NCBI GenBank assembly: GCA_032718565.1
Contig: JAVGVS010000181.1
Coordinates: forward strand, 248,001-312,000
Direction: 5' to 3'
DNA length: 64,000 nt
Origin: Distichodus sexfasciatus
Lineage: Eukaryota > Chordata > Actinopteri > Characiformes > Distichodontidae
Shown here: positions 25,024-37,000 of the stretch, piece after piece
Position numbering within the stretch: position 1 is the first letter of the stretch
How the letters are laid out: every line of letters begins with the position of its first letter
The notes under the pieces: model-generated
The model's input: the letters and a program-made list of their open reading frames with translations, nothing else
The model's database searches: none
Told to the model about the DNA's origin: nothing
Position numbers and translations under genes: made by a program

Positions 25024-28000
25024 CATCTAACTCTAACCTTATGCTAACCTTATTTTACTTTTTCCAACAAAACTTGCAACATTTCTATAAATGCAATTGT
25101 TATTAGGGATGCACGATATTTTTATACTATCATCGGCCAGTGCAGATAAATGAGGAGAGTTGAGTGCGTAAAGACAAGAGACTTTGCTCACCAAAGTTCC
25201 ACTGCTCGCCAATTTGGCAGAAGATTAACGTCATAGTTATGACATTTTCGAGTGAAAAGCACAACATTTTAAGGAAAAGTCAATTCCCGCCACGGCATAC
25301 ATTTAAAGACAGAAGACATGGGCTGTTCAAAAACCCACCTCGGACTATGGACATGGCTGCCACAAACGTGCAATAAATGCATCATCAAACATCGGCTGGA
25401 AGTATTTGGCAAAAACTAAGCATCGATCCGATGCTGATGATTTTTTAAAAAGCAATTATCGGTCGATTCCAATATAATTGCGCATCCTTAGTTGTCATTA
25501 TTAGAACCGAGGTTTTTCTACAATTTAGGGGACAAACAAGTACTCACAACACGCAATAAAATCTGTCCACACACCCACACAAACACAGCCCCACACACAC
25601 ACCTCAGTTTATTCATAACCGCAGCACACACTGTAGGAGTTGTAGCTAAAATGCAAATAAACCCCCCAACGTCAATCAATATTATAGTCTCGTCTTCTGA
25701 CTAATGTAACACGCGAACTGGGTAAACACACTCAGCCGTATCCGCGGCGACGAGCAGCCACCCACACCCCCGTTTCCCTGCAAAACGCGCCCCGACTCCT
25801 CCCATGTCGGACTCAGCGCTGATTAATGGCAGCATTAACAACAGTGGAATAAGCTATCGAGCACCTCTGGGATTTAAACGCATCTCACGTCGGCTCTGTC
25901 GGAAAAGTTGTAGGAGATGAACAGCAGCAGCGCGGATATGGGACGAAACTAAAGCCACGCAAATGCCACCGTCAGATTGACGAAGGCTATTTCGGGATAT
26001 CAAGTCTGTGTCAAGTACAAGAGAGGATGGGAAACGAATGTAATCCTGATCGCAAATAAGACATATATCACAATCATGTCGGCACTGGTTTACTGAGGTT
26101 AAACAGCGGTGCACCTCTGACGTCCCTTAGTGGAAAATCTGAACAAAGTCATAAAAAATTGCACAAATTCTAAATTCGGAAATAAAAATAAAAAAATTGC
26201 TTACTTAAACTTGATATTATTTAACACACTGGACGTCACTGATCAACATTAAAGTGTTTTTCTTACATTTGTTCTTAAGAAAGTCATTGAAATAGTTCAA
26301 TATCATACAACTGTAAGTTAGGGTGTTCGCTCCGTAATTGGAAGGTCGTCGGTAAAGGTACCACTGAGGTACTCATGTGCAAGGTACTGTCCACAAGCAT
26401 CGCTGCCCACGTCAGCTGCATACTGTGCCTTCACGGATGGGTCAAATGTAGAGGTCACATTTGGTTGTAGTGCACTGTGTGCTGTGCTGTGGTGTGTTCA
26501 CACTGAGAAATAATCACTCACTTTCACTTTCAATTTGAAGAAAATCCAACAAGCATGTAATAATATTTGCATAAAAGTTCTCTTTAGAAGTAGTAGATTC
26601 TAATCTTACCTTGAAACAAATCTTAAATAATAAAACACTGGTGAATGTCTGATTTTTCATGAAAAGAAAACTGTAACCCACTTCTTCTTAAGAACGGTTG
26701 GGGAATGAGGGCCATTGTTATCAGCATTAGCTACATTTTCTTTTGCTGTATCAATGCAGCACTAATTTCTAAATATATAACTCCGCACGGCTTTTGTTTT
26801 TGCTGATGAAGTTAGGAGATCGGACCCACCTTTGAACATATGGGAATAGTCAATATTCCGCACTGTACCTCCTCTATTTATGATGCTCCATTTATCATTA
26901 TTAAGGTGATTGTATTAGATGTGATATTGATCTGCGGCCATTATTGTCCAGTCAGAGCAGATTGAGATCTAAAGAGTATTAAGGTAAAGCTTTGTTGCCT
27001 ATACGCTCAGCCTTTTGAGTGTTAAGCCTTTTGTTTTAGGATTTCTCCCCTAGGCTATAGTAAGGTGACCTGGGAAAGGAGAGAACCAGCAGAGCTTGGG
27101 ATTAGCCGGCCTCAGGGAGGAGTGTGTGTGTGTGTGTGTGTGTGTCCCCTCCTTCCTGCAATGACCTGAGCAGATTGGTATGCTTTTGAGGTCACAGCTG
27201 AGAGACTCTGCATAAGTGTGAAACTAAATGACAGGGTCGGTCACACCAGCTTAAACTTAGACAGAGAAACACTACAAAATACAGGCATTAATCATAATAA
27301 TTAATTATTATGATTACTATTATTAGGAGTCCAAGCACGAAGTATTATGGAACCCCCTTGCAATTGTTTAGTATTTTCATTATTAATATTTATGTATTTA
27401 TTTATTTATTCCTACAAAACAGATTCTGCAGCTTGAACCATAAGTCACAGAAAGCTGATGGTAAATAGGAATGGTGTGCATCTCGACATTGGCCGAAAAG
27501 CGCAGTGACTGGCATATAATTGGCGTCTAAGTCCTCTAACTCTCTAGAGTGAAAATTCCTCCTTTATCTGATTCCATGGCATAAGTCAAACAACTTTTGA
27601 ATTGGGGCTATGGACTTCCCATTTAGAGATATTAAGTTATTTCATTTCATTTACCGCATTTAGCAGAATTTCTTATCCAGAGCGACTTACATTTCCTAAT
27701 TTCAGGGACAGTTCCCCTGAGAGCAACTTAGGGTTAAAGGTGGTGTTGGTAATGCCAGAGGTTGAATTCGAAACCACAAAGGCGAGTGTCCTACCACTAG
27801 GCCACCAACACCCAAAGTTAATTTGTATAATATAGAAAACAAACTTTTGTGAACTCCTCCTAGGCTAATCACCTAATTAAAGCAAGTTAGTTGTCAAACG
27901 AATCTGTGGAGTTAGCGTGATAACGCTTTTTAGGATTTCACAAAGGGTTGGCTAAAAGTAGAGAATTAATTGCATCAGGGTGTATGTTGTATCTTTGGAC

Positions 28001-31000
28001 TGCTTTGGCCTAGCTAGCATCAATGGCTTAAATTGCACAATAGAGGGTGTTATAAATGCTTAATGCTTATAAGTCTGATATTGCTGAAATTGAATCAAAA
28101 TCAAAACTAAGATATGTAAGAGGGAAATATACAATGTTGCGATTTGAACAATAGGGGGCACTAATTATACAATGACGCTTTTTGAACCTTAGGTGGCCCT
28201 AAAAATGCAACAAATTCACACAGTCTGATTCACTGACTCCTTTCTTCGACGCTCACTGCATCAGCTGCTTTTGTGCTTTTTTTTTTTGCGACTTTTGCTT
28301 GGACCCCCACTGGTTGCTATATTTTGTATTGTTGCTGTTATTTTCTTAAGAACAAAGTAAATACATAAGTTATATTTAGTTAATGCATAATTTATTTGAA
28401 GATTTGGCTATTATAAGTGATATTTAGCTGAAATATAAAAGATTTATGGCACTGAAAGCCTCATAGAGAGGATACAAAGTGTCTGACCACACTGTTGGCC
28501 GAGTCAATGGGCCTTTAACAGCATACTGGAGTCTGACAACAATGGAAGCTTTGTTGCAACACTAACTGGAGTGGATTTAGAAGCTAGCGTGTGTGTGGGT
28601 GTTTGTGTGTGTGTGTAAGTGATGATTGAGAGTTCCCCATTAGTCCAAACGAGCTCAGGGAAACACACACCAGTACGATCTTCACCAACGCTGCAGGGCT
28701 CCAAGCTGCTATTGGACGCCAGACATTTTGGTTCAAAACACACCTCTGAGCTCTGAATGGCCAGCCTTTACAAAGAGGCCAAAGGTCAAGGGCGAGGCGT
28801 GTGTCTGGGGTGTCGGGCCACTTTGGGGGGCTGCGGTCTCTCTATTTGGAGGATTAAGAAACGAAGATTTTGTGGTTCCAAAACCAATAAACGTTTGAGA
28901 TCCTCTGCTACAGCTAAGCCTGGGGAAAAAAAATGTCCAGATTTCCATGAGGCGTAAAACGTTAAATTGTTTTGATCAGTCCTGGACAGAAAATGTTTAA
29001 AGGATGCACGATATGGGAATTTCTGGCCGATGCCAACTATTTCTCATGCTTATATCTGCAATGCTGATAAATGAGGAAGGCAGAGTCTAGCGTATAAAAA
29101 ACTAGATATCTTGCTCGCCTAAGTTCCAGTGTGCGCTCAGAATTTTGGCCCAAAAATAATGCCATAGTTCTGATGTTTCTAACACAGCACAAAGTCAGGC
29201 GAGCGAGGGCAGAGGATTTTGAGCGTAGTGCCAACATTTTTAGAAAAGTAATTTCTCGCCCTGTGGTGTACCAAGTCAAATAGGGCATGGAGTGTGACAC
29301 TCCATGTGCACTACGTAGCGCGTAGAGAGCCATTAAGCTACAACCGCGGCTATTTCCTGAGATGCATACTACCGCATAGCAAAGTACATAGTGCTATATA
29401 ACCTCAATTGTGATGATCATTTATACTGTTTGCCACATTTCACTGTCCAAATATCACATGCTTCTACTCTGTCTCTACGTACAATGCTGCAGTTGCACTC
29501 GGCACTTTAAAACATCTCATTGCACGTGTCATCTGCCTTAGAATAATTTTGTAAACTCAGGTTAACCTAACGTCAATGCATTTTTAAATTTAGTATATAC
29601 ATGCAAATACACCTGTACCCAGCTTGAGTCTTAAATTACAATTGCACTCCATGTCGTCTGCACATATGTAACTTCATGTAACTTTATGTACCTTATTGTA
29701 TATAAGATATAGTTTTATTTTTGTCTTATTTCCCTGACCTCCTTATTTAAGTTTGTATTTGTATCTCTATTTTGTTATTTTTCTAATTTGCGTAATTGCA
29801 CAGTTAAAAGAGCGGATCAGGATACATTTCACTGCATGTTGTACCTGTATAATTTGCACGTGACAAATAAAGAATCTTGAATCTCTTGAATCTTGAGAAT
29901 GAGACGGGCATCTTACCTACCATAGTATTTAGCACTGCAGTACACGGTTCGGGACACAGACTCTGGACATGCCTGGCACAAGCGCTACCTTTCCGACGTA
30001 CAACAAATGCATCTTAAAATATTAGCTGAAAATATAGGGCAAATCTAAGCATCGGTCTGAGGCAATGACTTAAGTAAAAGCAATTATCGACCAATTCTGA
30101 TATGATTTCGATTTATCGTGCACCCCTAACTAAAAGAGTAAAGTCAAATTAACTTTGTAGATCCAGCAGCAGTTTACCAAACTGCCAAAGGCCATATCTG
30201 TAATTCTCACAACACACTAAACTAGTTCCATTAGGACTTGGTTAAAGAGTCATAATATTTGTGAAAGGAAAACACACACACACCCTTCTGTGTTCGCTCA
30301 GGCTGTGTGGTGTTGGAAAAACAAACTCTCATGCGACTGGTATGCGCTGTGAAGGAGATCAAACTTTCACAATTAAAACACTGTGAACAACACTCACATT
30401 TCGGTGAATTTCTCCCACACCATGACTCACGCTGTTTGAAGAGCCTTTTTTTCCCTTAGATTAGGTGGGTGTCAAATAAACAATACCCCGCCTCCTCAAC
30501 ACACACACACACACATACACTCACTCCCACACTGAGTTCGGGATTTGTGCTCATATGTGAGCTGTGATTTTGAGATGTGGATGTTTCATGCAGGCTTTTG
30601 TGTCATTTGCTCTGTGCAGGATCATGTAGAACACCTATCATTTTACGCAAGTGGCAGTAAAACATCAGTTTTTTAATGTTGTTTTATTCGTCAAAAATGC
30701 CTTTTTTGTGGCGCTACAATATACTGATGCTTTACTTACGCCGTTTTTACACTGTTGAAAACGCCTCTTTGTTGTGCTCTAGTGACTTGATTCAAACGCT
30801 GCTATTTACGCCATAAAATGTCTGCCGCTTTTTACAGAGCTCTAGTAAGGTTACACATTTGGCGTTCCAGAGATGATATGTGTATGATATTAAACGATAA
30901 GTTTATTTTTGTCATGTGATATATTTCGTCATATCGCACGGCCCTACTATTAATCATACAATGGATCCTCAATCTATTCCACTCTGATTGGAGTATTGCA

Positions 31001-34000
31001 AATTTATAAAAAGTTCAATTTAGGTGAAATCATGCTGTAAAATGACAAGTAGACTTTCAGTACCTCATACTATCTATTAGCAATTGTAACAAGTTTGGAA
31101 GTAAGTATTTTGTTAAATACATTTCAAACGATCTCCTCACCTAATTAACTCTCTTGAGCTGAACTGAGTGTGTGAAACAAGATGAAACACAAACGTTTTG
31201 CTAATGCACCTAAAAGTCTCTATTAGCCGCATTAGCCCAGTCCACTCTAAGAGCTTTAATAAATAAATGATAGAAGTGCTGAATGTGGAACAGACTGTGT
31301 GTGTGTGTGTGTAGTGTGTAAAGAGATGTCTGTATGATAGCGCACGCTCTCTCACTCTCTCTCTCTCTCTCTCTCTCAGCAATCCTCTCCTAGCCACTAC
31401 TGGGATAGAAGGACAAGAGGGTTGGCATGGTTACTAAGATTCACTCTTTTTATCAGGCTTCCTCAGCATATAGAGTGGACAGTCTCGTTACCGCAGCTCG
31501 GCGTCAATGGAGAGGACGCTCAGCTATTTTCCACGACGCCCTCGGCCCCGCCTCACTTTCCCTCAAGGTCAAATAATCAGGACAATTCCACTAACTGACT
31601 ACATTTCCCATGGTGCTGCGGGCACAGCTGCTGTGATGCGCAGACCGTCAGCAGGCATCTGTTCGGGTCTCTGTCGGATCGCGAGGCATCACTCTCGGAT
31701 AGGACCGGCTACATGACGTGATGTGGATAGGTAGGGGATCTAGATCACAGCGAGGTAATGGGCTCACTGTCACAAACACGCGCACACACAGGCTTGACCC
31801 AAGCAGCGAAATCAGTGCGAAGTCCCACTGTCACATCTTACCATAGAACCTTAGCTTTAGACCTTACACGAGTGCGTGTGCGTGTGTTCTGACCTGTGCT
31901 TTGGCCAGTCTTTTCTCCAGTGCGTCTCGTTCTCTCTCGCTCTGCAGTAGTCTCTTGTTCAGCTCCAACATATCACCTTTCAGGGACGCCAGAGCGGCCA
32001 AGTGAAGCTGAGGTGGATCAGAGAGAGAGAGAGAAAGAGAGAGAAGTTGAGAGAGAAATAAAGGGAAAGGAGGAGGGGGAAAAAGCGAGTTAATATTCAT
32101 ACATTTGCTTAAAAATATTATAAATACCCAACATTTAACACAAACACACACACTCAAACACTGCATCAGACACACACACACACAGGTCCCCAAGGCTGCA
32201 CAGTTTCTGCATGTGGCACACGCAGGCTCTTCACTTCACTGGGCCACTGAGATTTCACACTTGGGTTCACATACAGCTGTCTCACTGCACGTCACTTCCA
32301 CACACACAAACACACATGGGCACACACTTCATACAAATTCTGTCTGGCAATTCATCACTTTCAGCAGGATGTTGATCAGGAGTGTCCAAAAAAATCAAAT
32401 CGAATCGCAATTCTTTCTGTCGATTCAAAGTAGATTTATGCATTCCAAAAAACTGATTCATATTTTTCAACTAACCTAATGAGACTAGTTTACTTTTTCC
32501 CCCCGGCACGTGTTCAGCTCACCAGTCCTATAGACGGCACAATTTGGAAATCTGCCCAGATAGACCTCCTTCGTGTGAGCTTGAAGGAAATGCAGTCAGT
32601 TTGAATACACATGCATTACTTTTAGTAAACTACATTTGATTTAGTGTGATTTGTTGATCTGCCACAGTCAAATGGAAAATAAAATACTCAAAACAGCAAT
32701 CTGGGAACAAATTCATCTATGTACTGAATCGCTAATGAATCACGAATCAATTTTGAATCAAATCATGAGCCCAAGAATCTGAATCAAATCGTGAGATTTT
32801 CTGAATCGTGCACTCCTAATGCTTATTAAAACCAATTCAAGAAAATTCATATTCCGAACTTGAATTTTCATTGATAGAACCCTGCTGTGGATGGCATTTC
32901 TAATGTTTGATCTAATGTTAATTTCCGACCTGCCTGATAAAACAGCTCGGCAACTAAACTAGGGCTGCAACAAACGATTATTTTTGTAATCGAGTAATCT
33001 ATCAATTATTTTATCGATTAATCGGATAAAAAAGTAAATGAAAATGACAATACATTTGTTATTAGGCTTATTCTACTGTGAGTAGAAGTTAGTCAAATAC
33101 GCTTTATGTTGTTATGTTCAATTGAAAATGAAGAAACATGAAGTTCAAGGGTCATTTTGAATCAATTTGGCCAATAAAATGAGTTGCTTTTGGCCTTTCT
33201 GGAAGAGAACTGCATTTCCCACAATCCCCTGCGCACGCCTCGTCACAATTAAGGGTAAGCCGCGTCACAATTAAGGGTTCAGCGCGTTCCGGAATGAACT
33301 ATGAAAAAAAAATAGATGGTAAAATCTCAATAAATGGCTGTATTGTGAGTGGAACGCTGGTTGTTGTGGTTATTTATCAGCTAAAAGACGCGTTTTGTCT
33401 GTAATAAAGGGGACGTTTTGACGGAAACGGAGCGTTTTAGCGAGTAATGGCGCTTACAAACCGCGTGCGTGTTTACATCGCAAAAAATGTCATTTATGCG
33501 TTTTCATGAATTTACTTCTGTTTTTGTGCACGGAATATCTCTCAAATACTTTCACATACAGAGGGATCTATTCTCGCCTTGATCGCGCCTCGACCATTTT
33601 TTGTAATCGAATTATTCGAGTTATTCGAATAATCGTTTCAGCTCTAAACTAAACCTTGCTTTGGAATAATCAGTATTTTAAATTATTCTATAGACCATTA
33701 CCAATTTTACTAAGATTTCTTATCCTGTCCGAATCGGGCGGTAATATTACAGACGCCCTGTGGTAGGATAACATTTTATTTTATAAAATATATTATGTCT
33801 ACTGGATTACATTAAAATGAATTCCCTGAAAAATCAGACACATTCTAATATTTCCCATTTTAAAGCAACATTTTAGATTCTACTCCGACTTCACTCATTA
33901 GATTAATAAATAACACCACCACCAAAATTATTCTTATTGCAAGTTGCATATTCAAATGCCTTCAGGCCATGATTCACAAGCAAATAAATAAAGGTTAGTG

Positions 34001-37000
34001 CTTTAAAACATTTAAAAGCCTTTGTTTCAAAAAGAATGTCCTTTTCTATGCTTTGATAATAAAACAAAGTAGAGCTGAAACGATAATTCGAATAACTCGA
34101 ATAATTCGATTACAAAAAATGGTCGAGGCAATTTTTCTAGAATTGAAGCTTCGTTTAAGTCATTTAAATCGCAACAGCATACACCGCTTGTGTTTTACAC
34201 AGACGCTTATTAATGACGCACAATATTTTCAGTGGCGCGATCAAGGCGAGAATAGATCCCTCTGTATGTGAAAGTATTTGAGAGATATTCCGTGCACAAA
34301 AACAGAAGTAATGCACAAAAACGCATAAATGACATTTTTTTCGATGTAAACATGCATGCTGTTTGTAAGCGCCGTTACTCGCTAAAACGCTCCGTTTCCG
34401 TCAAAACGTCCCCTTTATTACAGACAAAACGCATATTTTAACTGATAAATAACCACAACAACCAGCGTTCCACTCACAATACAGCCATTTATTAAGATTT
34501 TCCCATCGATTTTTTTTCATAGTTCGTTCCAGAACGCGCTGAACCCTTTGTGACGTGGCTCCGAGGCGTGTGCTGGGGATTGTGGGAAATGCAGTTCTAG
34601 TCCAGAAAGGCCAAAAGCAAATCATTTTATTGGCCCAATTGGTTCAAAATGACCCTTGAACTTCATGTTTCTTCATTTTCAATTGAATACAACAACATAA
34701 AGCGTATATGACTAACTTCTACTCATAGTAGAATAAGCCTAATAACAAATGTATTGTCATTTTTAATTACATTTTTTTATCCGATTACTCGATTAATCGA
34801 TAAAATAATCGATAGATTACTCGATTACAAAAATAGTCGTTTGTTGCAGCCCTAAAACAAAGACAGCAAAATGTGAAAAACGACCTTCAACCGGTTTCCA
34901 AAATTTAGCTGAAATAATTGGAGAAATCAGCGCCTGAGGGGAACGCTGAGGAAACCCATTCGAAGTCACAACGTAGTGAGAGAAGGTTAAATGAGGCGAG
35001 CGTTTGACAGGTAGGTAATCGGAACTCATTTAAAGCAGAGCGACTGCTGACCCCAGTTAAAATGACCACTCTTGACGACTCTGCATTAAGACGTGCTGAA
35101 TTCATGGGAGCTCTACATAAAGACACAACCAAGTAAGGAAGGCCATTCGAATTTCAAGTCCTTGAGTAGCGACTCCCTTTATCCTCCCGAAGAGAAACGT
35201 GGTGGACGATTGAGATGGAGTGGAAGATGGACATGCGAGTGGAAGATGGGGAATGAATACGGGATGGGATAATGCCGCTTCACATTAGCTGATCCCGGAT
35301 CAGGCCGAGGTGGGGCCTAATCGAAATTGGTCGGGGAATTGCAATTTGTTAGCCTGGGCAGTAATGTATATGGAATGACAAATCCTCTGATGTGAATTTC
35401 CTGTTTGGATGTGTGTGTGTGCTGCAGATGTACATTTAGACACGTATCTCATAGGAAAAATTGCATTAGTGCTACATAATTTACTTCCATTATCTTTTTA
35501 GGCTGAGAGCGAGCTGAAGAATGTGTGTGTTTGTGTGTGTGTGTGTGTATATATGTGTGTGTTTAGGGGGGGGTGGTTTTGGCAGAGGAAGAGAGAGACA
35601 TGGGGGGAGAGAGAGGCGGGGGTGTTTTTACAGATGTTTAGGTACTTTACAATACTCACGGGTCGTACTCTCAGACGTGGGGTAATCACCTATCTGAAGT
35701 CTCTCACTCAAACACACACACACTCACTCCACCAATGTCAAGAGCCATACATCAAAAATGGCATGTCTCTCCAGAGCCATCCCCGTAAAAGCACTCTCAT
35801 CTGCCACAGCAATAAACAAGGATTGTGCGCGCGCACGCACACACACACACAATCAAGGACACAACCCTTTCTGCCAACACACCCTATTAAAAAAAAAAAA
35901 ATCAAAACACACACAAAAACAAGCCAACCAAGTCAGCAGGATTGGTCTCATACATTAGCTTTGAAACTGGATTCCTGTTAAACACACACACACACACCTC
36001 AATCACTACAGACAAAGCTTCACCAATCTGCAATCTTCCAACAACAAATCAAACAAAATAGCGACAAGGGGGCAAGAGTGGGGTCCAAGCAAAAGTCACA
36101 ACAAGCAGCTGATGCAATAAGCGTCGAAGAACGGCGTCAGCGAATCAGACTGCGAAATTCATGTAGCATTTTAGCATCCCCTTTTAATTAAATGTTAAGC
36201 AGCACACCATCCCTACTTACTGACCGAGTTTCAGCTTTGTGCGACTTACGGTTTAGGGTGCATCAATTTATGTAGCATTCTAGCACCACCTATTATTCAA
36301 ATAGCAAAACTGCATTATTAGCACCACAGTGAATCAGACAGCATTAATTTATGTAGCGTGTTTTCTTTTGCTATAGGCCCATTATACGATTTTCAGCCAA
36401 TACCGAGACACACACACTGTTCCTACTTTCCTACTTCGCTGAACAATTACAAGAGGTTTCACTTCATTCTTGGACACCTAAGAAGAAATCAGTATACCTT
36501 GAGAAATCAATAATTGGATAAACAAGCAAAATAGATCTTAATATGAATAACGCAATCACACGAATCATATGAGCAACGTTCACAAAATCTTGTCTATCTG
36601 AAATGTGAGAAAGTGTCCAGAACAAAAGCATGGTTCTAAAAATGGCCTTGGCTAGTTCCGCTGCTGTTAAAAGATCTGCTGTTATGGGTTTCCTGAGCAG
36701 CTGTGTGTGAGTGTGTGTGTATATAAGGATGAGCTCTTCTGATTAGTCCCATTCCTCATCACCTCCTATACTTCTATCTAGGGTGGGATTTCTGGTCACA
36801 GTCGCTTTGCTCTTAAAGGCACCAAGACCAAATTCTCCACAGCACATTAAAATTATATTTCATTACATCACATTTCACATAAAAATAATACACAACAGAC
36901 TTCGAACCGAAAATCTGACATTTTTGAAACCCAGAGTCTCTAAACCCTTAGCGTACAGGTCACAAAAAAGTATTGTTACGCAGCTACGTATCACCAGAAC

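Larger units (their letters stand above)
24820..31893 (-). other. mcc intron 4
   Basis: It contains the (TG)n tract at the exon 5 acceptor (24830-24855), a second (CA)n (24995-25021), hAT elements (25104-25490, 28999-30128), a SINE (26310-26535), a repeat shared with 36060-36400 (about 27330-28350) with a second SINE inside, and repeat-family sequence (30660-30950). Also present are (GT)n at 27122-27146 and GT/CT runs at 31295-31378. 25500-26300, 26540-27320 and 31380-31860 show no clear feature beyond these. Confidence 0.75.

Noticed and set aside
27760..27812. A possible tRNA gene with box A TGGCCTAGTGG
   Set aside because: There is no acceptor stem pairing, and it is followed by a SINE tail. 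It is a second SINE family.
35523..35981. A 152-codon plus-strand open frame
   Set aside because: It is driven by GT/CA microsatellites at both ends and has no domain or splice support.
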